A stretch of 64,000 bases of DNA. Origin: Botrytis cinerea B05.10. Lineage: Eukaryota > Ascomycota > Leotiomycetes > Helotiales > Sclerotiniaceae. Positions 32,226 through 42,514 of the stretch are shown in pieces. The notes under the pieces were generated by a model. It ran no database searches. It saw nothing but the letters and a program-made list of their open reading frames with translations, and was not told the origin of the DNA. Location: positions 1,116,001 to 1,180,000 of the forward strand of contig NC_037323.1 in NCBI RefSeq assembly GCF_000143535.2, read 5' to 3'. The position numbers were made by a program, and so were the translations under genes. Position 1 is the first letter of the stretch; each line of letters opens with the position of its first letter.

Positions 32226-33467
32226 TTACGCTCTCGACATAACACCCCAAGCCCGAATGATGTTATCTGTGTAACCTGCGAACAAAGTTTGTCCGTCCGC
32301 GCTCCATGCCAAACTGACACACTCTGGCTCTCTGCTCTTCTTGCCAACAGCTTGGAACTCTGGCTTCAACTCATCAACCTTGCTCTTCTTCTCCAAATCG
32401 AAGATGATGATGCTGCTGGAGGTGGCGGCGCAAAGCCAGTATCTGTTGGGGGAGAAAACGAGGGCGTGGATCTCATCACCAGCGTTCAAGGAGTAGAGGT
32501 GCTTAGACTCATTCAAGTCCCACAACATGGTGGTTCCGTCCTTTCCACCGGAAGCGCAGAGGGATCCGTCTGGGGAGATGGTGACGGTGTTGATGTAACC
32601 GGTGTGTCCGATGTGGTCGGTTTGCAATCTGCAAGAGCTGAGCTCCCAGACCTGAAGAATTGAATATTAGCATTTTCTGAGTAAGTAATATTGGTACAAA
32701 ATGAATTGTGCGAAGACAATTTTCAGAAAAATAGTGTTAATTGTCTCATGGCAAGGTCTCCCAAGCTCTGAAGTAGCAAATACTTTGTAGAACATCATGA
32801 AAACTTCGCACAACTTCATTTCGAAGTACCATAAAGACTGATTGTAGCTTACCTTGACGAGCTTGTCCCATCCAGAGGAGACAATGACTGGGTTTTGTGG
32901 GTTAGGGCTGAATCTAACGCATGAAACCCAATCGGCGTGTCCCTTCTCAGTGATGGTGAACTTGCAGTCACCGAGAGTGTTCCACAACTTGATTGTACGG
33001 TCGCGGGATCCGGAGACAATTTGTCTGTTATCGGCAGAGAAGGAAACGGAGAGAACGTCGTTGTTGTGTCCAACAAATCGGCGGGTGGTGGTACCAGTGG
33101 CAAGCTCCCAGAGGCGGAGAGTCTTGTCCCAGGATGCGGAAAGAGCGTAAGCACCATCGGAAGAGATCACCTAGAAATCAAAGTCTCAGCATTCAATTGT
33201 AATTTGCAGATTGCGCTCAATTTCCCAGAGCCACCGATTTTTGAGTGAGTTTTAACATACACAGTCAGAAACAATGTGGGAGTGTCCGTGGAGAGATCTC
33301 TTTGGGTATCCGTATGAGGTCTCATCCCGGGTCAAGTTCCAGATGATGAGGGACTTGTCGCGGGAACCAGACAAGAGCATGTTTGGGTTCTCAAGAGAAG
33401 TTGCGAGAGAGGTGACCCAGCCGCTGTGGCCCTCGAGGGTGCCCTTGAGGATAAGTTGTTCCGCCAT
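32226..33467 (-). CDS. RACK1: RACK1 / Asc1 / Cpc-2 WD40 scaffold protein
   Basis: Three exons, 33467-33261, 33170-32853 and 32651-32226, encode 316 residues, the standard length for RACK1. Seven WD40 repeats can be followed, with typical GH...WD endings ([36 protein letters not shown]). It begins [23 protein letters not shown]1 sits on the 40S ribosomal head near the mRNA exit and also scaffolds kinase and G-protein signalling (Cpc-2 in Neurospora, Asc1 in yeast). Intron 2 (32852-32652, 201 nt) is unusually long for this window and contains a box C/D snoRNA, as in yeast ASC1. Confidence 0.97.
32719..32803 (-). ncRNA. snR24: Box C/D snoRNA, U24 (snR24) homologue, inside RACK1 intron 2
   Basis: On the minus strand the intron carries a C box (ATGATGT) at 32798-32792 and a D box (CTGA) at 32726-32723. 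The conserved U24 guide element TATTTGCTACTTCAGA lies at 32782-32767, and a GAGACA segment further on. A short terminal TTTT/AAAA pairing flanks the boxes. Outside it a perfect 10-bp inverted repeat (32706-32715 with 32804-32813) can bring C and D together, as described for intronic yeast snoRNAs. U24 directs 2'-O-methylation of the large rRNA, and yeast SNR24 lies in the ASC1 intron, so host gene and guide agree. RNA ends are approximate. Confidence 0.87.
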
Positions 33468-34153
33468 GTTGGAGTATTGATCTGGTGAACGGAGAATTGA
33501 AGGATGGGCGAAATGGCAACGGTAACAGTGCTGGTTGGAAATATTTGAGAAATTGTGGTGGGAGGTTTTCCTAAGCGAGGTGGTACTAGCGCGACTTTCC
33601 AAAATAATGGACTCTGACCTAGAACTCGAAAAATTATTTCTTCTACCACAACAATTTCAGAACTTGATAAATTTCTGTGATAGAAAAAGGGAAGAACAAG
33701 TACTTGATCCCGATACGAAATTGTTGATTCGAATTGATTGAATCTGTATGCTCATATCCTTAAATTTCAGGCACATTTTCTTGTAGGGCAAGTCCGAGCA
33801 GATCAGTTTTGAGTGTTGAATTCATTCATTCTATTGATTGAATCATATGGACAAATTGAACCAATCTCTTATTGAGTGTTCAGTCACATCCTGGAAGCCA
33901 TTGAGACAAGTGCTCCTGGCCATAAAGTCTTATCAGTCTTCGAAAATCAGAGGAATAGATTTTTTGAGCGAGTCTCCTCCATAGTATATCCAATCACGTG
34001 ATTACAAATGGGTCGTTGACACAAAGATGTATAAAGTGTGATAAAAACAACCAAAGCCATCATAAGACATTTATTTTCATTAAATCGTGGCATTAAAGCA
34101 ATCCTCCAAACAATTTCCTAAGGCTGTCTCCTGAACTCATCAAATGTAATCTC
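33468..34153. promoter_or_regulatory. RACK1 upstream region
   Basis: Promoter and leader of RACK1 (transcribed leftwards), then the 3' flank of the next gene. A 68-codon ORF on + (33535-33741) is not supported. No clear element is recognised. Confidence 0.5.
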
Positions 34154-34908
34154 TCACGCTGCGGTATCGCCACCTAAAGCATCATATGGAGTTCCACCCG
34201 TTGTGTTTTTATCCCTTGGGAAGCCTGCATCATTCGCGGATTGAGCATTCTCTCTCTGCATCTTCTGCTCAGCAAGCCGACTCGGATCATTCTTTGATCC
34301 AATCTCTGAAGTAAAACTAGCATTCTTTGCGTCATTACTCTCAAATCCCCCTTCCGTCAAATTCTTTCCTTTCGGGTTGCCGCCGGACTGGTATTGATTG
34401 GACACATAACTCGGTGCGACCCCCGCATTGCTTGTGCTTTGTACATTGGGGTTGCCGGCATCTTTCTGGTATGAGCCAGTAACTCCAAGTTTCTTCTCTT
34501 CTGCCCAATCTTCAGTCGCCATTCGTGCTTCAGCGTCGGAAGCAGGATCTAGGCGCGTAGCTCCAGATACATTGGTATTTGCAAATGTGGAATTCGCGCC
34601 TGCAACACCTAATGGTTCACCGTCGCGATTTTCGGCGAAGCCTCCGCCAGCTCTTGTAGATTCGGCTGCAAGAGAATCTGATGCTATTGCTCCGGCACCC
34701 TCTTTGATGATTGAGTTTGAGTCTTTGACCTGTTGAAAGTTTTTGTTAGCAATTATGATAGATATGGGCCGTATGAGGCAAAGAGTTTCCAACATGGCCC
34801 CCATCAAATAGAAATTACATGATTAACTTGCAGTTCGAGACGCGGTTACAGAAAGTTGAATATAAAAGAGTCTGAGGAAGTATTTACCTTTGTACCAGCT
34901 CCAGACAT
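34154..34908 (-). CDS. Small hydrophilic, Cys-free protein (hydrophilin-like), function unknown
   Basis: Two exons, 34908-34888 and 34729-34154, encode 198 residues. Exon 1 is seven codons (MSGAGTK) and splices at GTAAAT to an AG that follows GCTAAC. The product is rich in Ala, Gly, Ser, Asn, Asp and Glu, has no Cys and one Trp, and shows no membrane segment or fold. This is the composition of hydrophilins or LEA-like stress proteins, though no LEA repeat can be proved. A second small gene of similar style lies about 1.2 kb upstream on the same strand. A stress-protective role is inference from composition only. Confidence 0.7.
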
Positions 34909-36137
34909 TTTGGATGTGAATTGATGATTATTAAAGATTGGTATTTGAAGACAAAAACAATTGTTTCTTTGCGATTTGAAGATTCAAATAAGTCATTTGA
35001 TTGTTTAATTCATTCCTGGAAGTCCTTTGTTCCCATCTAAAATATACAGCTGGCGCTCTGCATGACATCATTCTTGAACTCAAAGAATCACATCAGTAAA
35101 ATGCTACTGGTATCCTGTTTCTACTACTTACTTCTACAACATAAGTATGGCGCCGGGTATGTTCCCGTCAATCAACTCATAGGAATGCTAAACATGTGGA
35201 GATCCTAAAAGATAGTGGTGGCACTTCTGCACATTTTGGACGACGTCAGCGATAAGCGTCTGGAAATTGAGGGGTAATTTATCACGTGCTTCGGGTAAGC
35301 AACTTGTCCTTCATATTTCTTGCTCATATACTTTCCACAGACCCTCAAAAATCTTGAGTGTGAAATGAAAGTGTTGATTTAATAAGCAGAGTAGTCTATG
35401 GATGTTGACCCCAATGCTGAAAGCCTGCCCAAATAGGTATGGTTCCATCTGAGCATTTGATTGCATATCGGAATCATTCTTCGGGTTTCAAGGAATCTTC
35501 GAGTTTTGAAGGTGCTTTTTCACCATAGTCATTGTATCGCAATAATCGTGTCGTTTCATCAAGTGATATGATAACAATAGCAAAAAATTTACCTCCTTCA
35601 CGTTTGGTTGTCCTAATTTATTACCTGTTGCTGTTGTCGAGTGATGAAAAGGTGATAAGGCTGAAAGTTCGGTCCCAGCTGTGGTGAAGGAAACGTAATT
35701 GATCAATTGACCTCTAATTCAGAAGACTTCAAGATATAAATACACGCCCTGGAAATAGGGGCATTCACGTGAAGATGAAATCTCTCGAGTCCTTCCAGCT
35801 TGTTGTAAATAGTGTAATTTTTAAACGGAAGTGATGCGACCCAGGTGCTATCAGCTTTCGAACTAACAAGAAATCTTGTTGAATCAACACACAACGTATC
35901 GGAAATACGAATCGGACACAATGCAACATTCAATCGGTATATCAAAAAAAGTTTGGTGAATTTTTTGTATTTCACAGCCTTTACAAGGCCAGTTCATGTC
36001 TATTTATACACGATGCGTATAATATAGCATCTCATCCCAACCATCCCGTCTATCAATGCTATTTTCGTTCATACCCATCATCAATCATTCCAGTGATTAA
36101 AAAATATAATACACCCATTCTCGAAATGGTCCAACAC
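34909..36137. other. Gene-free interval between the two hydrophilin-like genes
   Basis: No supported gene. An AGGGG (STRE-like) element lies at 35270-35274, about 360 bp upstream of the 198-residue gene, beside an ACGTCA at about 35243. Short ORFs at 35488-36027 were rejected. Confidence 0.45.
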
Positions 36138-36410
36138 TTAGTTCTTCTTCTCAACACCTTCGCGTCCAATGTTGCTCATATCAACACCACCGGCTTCTCT
36201 AACACTGCTTCCTCCAGTAGCAGCACCCTCCAATCCAGATTGTTGAGCATTGCCAGTTGAGGTCTGGCTAGTTACGTCTCTTCCTGATCCGACGTTGACT
36301 TTGGTAGCATCGGCAGAGTTCCAGTCGCTGGCGACAGGAGGATCTTCTGGGAGAGGGAGGTTGGCTTGACGCTCAGCGATGATGTCGGCTTTGGATTGTT
36401 GTTCTGGCAT
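36138..36410 (-). CDS. Small hydrophilin-like protein, 90 residues, function unknown
   Basis: A single exon from the ATG at 36410. It is very hydrophilic, has no Cys and one Trp, and is Gly/Ser/Ala/Asn-rich in the second half (TGNAQQSGLEGAATGG). The N-terminal half holds a conserved-looking Pro motif (LPLPEDPPVASDWNSADAT). No fold, signal peptide or membrane segment is visible. The family is not recognised beyond general likeness to small ascomycete stress-related proteins. A CCCCT (STRE) element on the coding strand lies about 185 bp upstream (36593-36597). Confidence 0.7.
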   Translation of the reverse strand: MPEQQSKADIIAERQANLPLPEDPPVASDWNSADATKVNVGSGRDVTSQTSTGNAQQSGLEGAATGGSSVREAGGVDMSNIGREGVEKKN

Positions 36411-37142
36411 GTTGATATGGGTTGTGAGGTTATGTGTTCTAAAATGTATTAGATGAGATCGAGCGAAACGTTGTCTGAAGGAAAGCTTACTGTTTGGCTT
36501 GGAAGTATAGTAGTTATTTGTGAGGTTATTCGTTGCGAATTGGTATGTTATGTGTGTTGTTTGTTTGTGGTATGAAGAGGGAAGGAAAGAGGAGGGGGAA
36601 AACGGGGGGTTAAAAAGGCGTTGGAACTCTCGAAGTCATGTTCTATGACAAAATCATACTCCACCTTACTCAGGTACTGTACCAAGGCATAGTTCAATTA
36701 TTCCTTGTTGAGTCTGGAGATTTCGCTCCGGAACATCAGATAATTGAGAAATTGAGGGGCTCTAAGAGATGTGATGTAATTATGATGTCGATCATGTTAA
36801 GCATCAAACTTTGGTGGGGCAAAAACAGCTATGACATGACTAAGATGCTAGGTACCGCCGGGAACAAACCGAAACCAACGTCAATTTGAATTATTTGAAT
36901 TGGTAGAATTCGATCCCAGATGGAAATCTCGATGGTAAAAAAGAGTTATGAAAAAAAATAATTAGAAACTTCTTCATAACTTGGTATCATTAATCATCCT
37001 TGAAAAACGCCAATTGCAATGTCCTCAATAACTAGGCGCCAGTAGATTGAACACTCGATGTACCTCAGCCCGTACCATCCTAAATCCTAATCCTCGACTC
37101 CAACAATGCTACCATACGCATCTGCTGTAATTGTGCAGACAA
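36411..37142. other. Intergenic region
   Basis: Promoter of the 90-residue gene (with the STRE-like element at 36593-36597), then the 3' flank of gamma-tubulin. No other gene is supported. Confidence 0.5.
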
Positions 37143-38865
37143 TTAAGGAAGCCTTCTATCACTTGCCTCTCCTGCTGGAGCAGTATTTCCAGCATCAGGG
37201 CTAAGATAATCTGCGTCTTCTGCAGCTTCATACTCTGCGATTAGATCTGTTACTACTTCCCTTGCTTCATCAAATTCATTGAGATTGTCAGCAAAAGGTG
37301 CAGTTTTCTTGTAACCTTCCATGAAGGCATTACGCTTGCGCATTCCATCGTATTGTCTCACGATACGTTTAAAAAGCTATAACTTGTCAATAACTTGGGG
37401 TAAAACGGCTCTGAAGACACTCACTGTTGCTATACTTGTGTGATTCGCCAGCATAAGCCCGCTGACTCTGTGATTCATGGGTATATATGGACTTTTCTTG
37501 GTCAATGCAACTTGAATACTTGCTGGGCCCCATGGAATGAATGTTGCAAGTCGTCGCTCCCGAATTCGAAGAAGACTTTTATGGACATCGGTGGGATCAA
37601 CGTCTCCTTGAATGACGTTCAATATGGAGATGTAACAACTCTTCTTGCCAGGAATTGTAGAGACCATGCGGTTCTTTGGCTGTAACAGTCTTCGCATGAC
37701 ATCCAAGACTGTGGTTTTCCGTACAGTCTTCGCCTGTTCAACATTGTTTCCTGTGAATGGAGTATAGGCCGTCATTAAGAAATGACAACGAGGAGTCGGG
37801 ATGAGCGAGGCGACTATGCTAACAAGATCATTGTGCATATATCCTGGGTATCTAAGTGTGGTGGTACTAGCTGACATAACGGTAGAAACCTGTACATATT
37901 AATAAAGCGAACTCTGGCTCTGAAAGGGGGAATACCAACCAGCTGATTAGTTTGTTGGAACGAAGGCTCTTGGACATGTAATCTATCCGCAGCGATCCTA
38001 GACAGAGCTCCATTGTCAAGCACAACAACTGAGTCGGCATTTTGTGTTAATCTTCGCATAGATAGTAAACTGTTATATGGATGTACAACAACGTCGCCAG
38101 AATTGGTAGTGTCTGGGAATACGGAGTATGTTTGTATAATCTTCTTGGGGAAGCGATCATTCAGTCTTTCGAGCAGAAAAGATCCCAGCCCAGAACCAGT
38201 ACCACCTGCTATAGAGTGTAACATCATGAAGCCCTGCTCAGATTAGCTTCATCGTTCGTGTATATTGCTCGATCACCCACCTCAAGCGAGTCACTACCGT
38301 CGGCCTCTCGATCAAGCATTTCCATAATTTCCTCATGCACAGATTCGCCCGTTTGGTATCCATCTCCCCAGTTGTTCGCGGCACCTGAACCATTCTTTCC
38401 AACAAAAAAGTTCTCGGGATTGTAGATGTTTTTGTATGGACCGGTTTGGATACCATTGAGGACCTGGACAACCACAAATTAACACCTCAAATATGATAGC
38501 ACATAGCATATAAGCTCAGGAAGCACATACACGGGGCTCTAAGTCGATCAAAATAGCCCGGGGGATATATCGTGTGTCGTCCGACTGGTAGAAAAACACA
38601 TCCTTTCTGTCTCCTCCCTCCGTCGCAAATTCCTCAAGATTGCCATCTTGACTTATGCCATGTTCCTGACACAATTGCTGCCAAAATTGACTACCAACTA
38701 CCCAAACTCCCAATTAGAATTTCCTCCATTTCGTACGGCCAAACGAGGGGTATACTGACTGCTGTTGCCGCACTGGCCGGCCTGGACCGTAATTATTTCT
38801 CTGTGAACAAAATTACGTTAGCAGCCGTGATGTATAGAGGAAGGGAGAATTGGTTACCTTGGCAT
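37143..38865 (-). CDS. tubG: Gamma-tubulin
   Basis: Seven exons (38865-38858, 38800-38760, 38697-38531, 38463-38281, 38233-37940, 37889-37425, 37376-37143) encode 463 residues. Exon 1 is just 8 nt of coding sequence. Splicing yields [15 protein letters not shown], the tubulin N-terminus with the nucleotide-binding QCGN, then DLEPR, and the tubulin signature GGTGSGLGS at the start of exon 5. The gamma-type stretch [18 protein letters not shown] follows, with an acidic C-terminal tail. Gamma-tubulin nucleates microtubules at the spindle pole body. The donor of intron 5 is GTTGGT, a weak site chosen because it restores NQLVSTVMS. The gene diverges from NUP85. Confidence 0.95.
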
Positions 38866-39203
38866 TACTGAAGCATCAAAGAAACAATATAGCCGTGATG
38901 CGCAGTATCTTGCAAGTAAGACTTTAAAGTATCTTATATCTCACAATTATTGACGTTATGGAAATTGTTTATTGTCGACGCGTGAAATAAGGTTCTGCGC
39001 TAGTTATCGCGATAGCTCTTTGAAAATGGGTGGACAGGGGTTTGTAAATGAACTTTTATAACTGAATATGAACTGTATACAAAAACTTCATTGACATTGC
39101 CGACAAAGCTCAAATTGGTTAATTAAAGAATACGGCCTTGACAAACATATCGCATAACAAGTACAACCTTTTACCATTGTCGAACACTTCAGCTAGATGC
39201 AAG
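38866..39203. promoter_or_regulatory. Divergent promoter region, gamma-tubulin / NUP85
   Basis: 338 bp between opposed ATGs, with an ACGCGT MCB-type box at 38978-38983, 113 bp upstream of the gamma-tubulin ATG. Assigned by motif and position only. Confidence 0.42.
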
Positions 39204-42200
39204 ATGCCTGGCTTTGAGTATTCCTCAAGCCCCCCTTCAACACCAAATAGAAGCACCAATAGTCGATTTAGTTTTGGAACTTCAAACAACCCATCGACTA
39301 CTCCTGCTGGAGCCCCTCCTTCATCGGCCGGCTCTTACACTCCCGCTGGGCCTGCACCGTCGTCATTTTTGGAGAGCACTATGCAAAGCCCAACCCCAAA
39401 CAAGTCGGCTTTTGGATACTCAGAATACTCACAGCAATCGGACTTTGGTCATTCTCAATCAGACTTCGGTCATTCCGAGCTCCAGAGCCCACAGTTCTCC
39501 TCTCCTCTCTTCACACGACCATCATCAAAGCCACAAAGAGCAGTATTTGGCAACAAATCTCAAAAGTCGCAAAGGAATTTACGATCGCCATCGGGAAGTG
39601 AGGAGGAAGAGGAAGAGGAGGATGATGAAAATGCCGGATTTGATACAAAGACTCGCAATCGCTTCGCAGATTCTTATGATGTCGAACAAGATATGGAGAG
39701 CGAAGATGCCAGCTACGAGGACGATGACATAGACGATTATCGCGGAACAACGTCAATGAACCGCAACATCTTTAATCAGCACAGCAATTCGGTTCGGTTT
39801 GCAAGCACATCTGGTGGACAAATGCGTCAGAGTATGGGAAACGATTCGATAGACTTTCAAGCATCTTTGGCGCGATCACAAAGTAAAAGGGTGCCCGCTT
39901 CGGATTTTGCTGGTATCGCAAAAACCCTATCTCAAAGTCAGGGAATACCAGCCGTGGACGAAGAAGACGATTTAATATTGAAGACGGAGGCAATAATCAC
40001 AAGACTTTACGAACAGGCTGTGGGAAAGGCAGACAATGAAGAAAAACTTCAACGTGCTTTGGCACTCATACCAAGCGAGTTAACGGCGCTTTGGCAGGAG
40101 TATAGTGAACGAAGCGGAGTCTACAATGAGCAAGAGTACGCTTCCATCATTGGCCCAGGTCCAGCAGCCTCAGAATTTGCAAAGGCTAATTACCTGGCTC
40201 ATCTGGCAATGCAAATTCATCACTCAAAACCAGTAGAAAAGGGATTTTCAACCGTAGTTAAGCCTCTTCCCAAAATCATGCTAGATTGGCTGGAGGAGTT
40301 TCATGATCCTTTCCCACAACAACTTGAGGAAGTTCAGGCCACTAGACCGAGTCCTGCTTCCCATCACTTATTCTGGATCACTATACTTAATAATGTCGTG
40401 CGTGGGCGACTTGTAGCTGTTATCAATTGCCTCAAGAGTGCTGGTTGGAGATACTCATGGTCTGATGCAGACGATATTAATGCTCAAGGCGGTGCAGACG
40501 GCTTTACTGGAGTAGCCCTGACCAATGTTGAGAAGGTAGTAGAGGATGCGACTAACGTTCTCTCTCTATGTCCGGCACTAAATGGAGACTGGAATATCTA
40601 TGGAAATGATTGGAAACTGTTTCGACTTCGGATATCGCAGGCTACGGAAAATCTAAAACAATTCGCAGAAGGTGGCTCTCGTCACGAATCAAATCGATTT
40701 GGAAAGTCTTCCATGAGGAGTAGTCTAGGTGGAGATTATAGTAAGCTTGCAAAGAGGGCTGCAAGTAGGGTGCCGTGGAATATCTACCAGAACCTACTTA
40801 CACTTTATAGTTTGGTTATGGGAGATTCCATTCCTATCATTGAAAATTCCCAGGATTGGTGTGAAGCAACTATCGGTTTGCTTGTATGGCATGATGAGGA
40901 GAAAGAAGACAGACGTTTGGCTCCTGGGCGGTCGATCAATAGTCTTCGCGCTTCTGCCATCAATTATGAGTCAGAAAATGATCTTCGCAAACTTCGACGG
41001 GCATTTGAGGTTGTAGCTGCAAGCAATACCGACTTTCATGTCAATAGTAATGATATGGTTGAAGTAGGATTAGCTTGCCTATTTCAAGGTGACACCGAAT
41101 CTCTCATTTGCATTTTGCGCGCTTGGTCTGGCCCTGTATCTTCCGCTTTAGCTGAAGTTGCATCGTTGGCGGGGTGGCTTCCTCGTACCGAACCTCAAGG
41201 TCTACTCGCAAATGGCGAACTTGACCAAGAAGACCTTGATCTTATCAATCTTGGCGCGCCAACAATACAGGATGGCATCAAGGACCTTACTCTCATCACA
41301 TATGCGAGGTCATTACAGGAGCTGCCGGAGCTGACTGCAGTGATTGGACACGCAGAGATAACAAAGGAAGGATGGGAACTAGCGATCGCTGTATTGGGCC
41401 GACTTGATTCGGAAAAGAGATCTGAAGAGATGGTGGGTGAAATCATGAGAACAGTCAAGTTAGATAGTGCTGGGATTGTCGACAAACTTTGGCGATTACT
41501 CAATGATCTTGATATGAATTCTCAAGCTGAAGCCATCGCAATGGTAAGTGTTTCATGATCTTTCGCTATCAATATATACAGTGGGCTAACAACGTATAGT
41601 CATATGCCGATTCGCTTGCCCGAGACAACATTTCACCTGGTGAAGCCCTGTGGTATTACGCTTTGGCTCATAATTCCGCCAAAGTTAAGGACGTTCTTGA
41701 TACTCTCATTCAATTATGCCTAGTATATTCGACAGCCTATCCTCCAGAGGCCGAGCTTGATGACCATTTGCAGCGATTAATCTCATCTCCAAAGAACGCT
41801 TTAAATGAAATGTCTAGCATGGACCTTGAAGCTGCAGAACTTATTCATACTTCATTGAGCGGCTACGCAACGCTCCGTAGATTTTATACCCTGAGAGACC
41901 AAGAAGTCATGACATCACCAGGTTCTAAGCCAGCAATGGGTGCAATCACCAGAAGGTCGGAAGCAGCCAATGCTCTATTAGCATTGATAATCAGTTCCGA
42001 CGACAACATTCGCGGTGGTATCTATGACGAAGATCGTGGGGCCGTCATTCCTGTTCATTACATTCTCGCGCTCTTAGGCGAAGCCATGCCCTTCGTTAAC
42101 CAGCCAGACTCTCTCCTCAGCACCTCTCAAATCGATATCCTCCTCCGCACGATCGAAGATATTCAGGGCATCGGTCCGCGTATTTATGCCGTCTGCAACG

Positions 42201-42514
42201 CTTTCCTTGAAACAGTCATTAAGAATGCGTCAGGTCTGAAGGGCTCTAATCCCATGGATTTATTAAGTCAATCGTCATCGGGTACCTCTGGGAGTTTCTC
42301 AATGGTGGGAAGTTCAATGATGGCATCGCAGTTTCATAAATCGGTGACGGCGAGTGGAATTCTGATGAATAAGGGGGGCATTAAAAGAGGTTGGGATTGG
42401 AGGAAAGGGATTAATGCGGGTATGACAGATGTGGATATCTTGAGGGTATTGAGGTTAGGGTTGGCAAAGGATTTGGCGAGGGCATGGTTGAGGGAGTCGG
42501 ATGAGATGATGTGA
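39204..42514 (+). CDS. NUP85: Nucleoporin NUP85 (Y-complex), fungal type
   Basis: Two exons, 39204-41543 and 41600-42514, encode 1084 residues. The first ~150 residues are Ser/Pro-rich with several FG dipeptides (FSFGTS, SAFGYS, SDFGHS twice, VFGNK); an acidic patch (EEEEEEDDEN) follows. The rest is a long alpha-helical solenoid including ALTNVEKVVEDATNVLSLCP and NWIYGNDWKLFR-like segments (actual: DWNIYGNDWKLFRLRIS) that match the fungal Nup85 region. Nup85 is a scaffold subunit of the Y-shaped (Nup84/Nup107-160) complex of the nuclear pore. The start at 39204 (MPGFEYSSS) is preferred to a TTG-started longer frame. Identity rests on general fit rather than a short catalytic motif. Confidence 0.75.
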
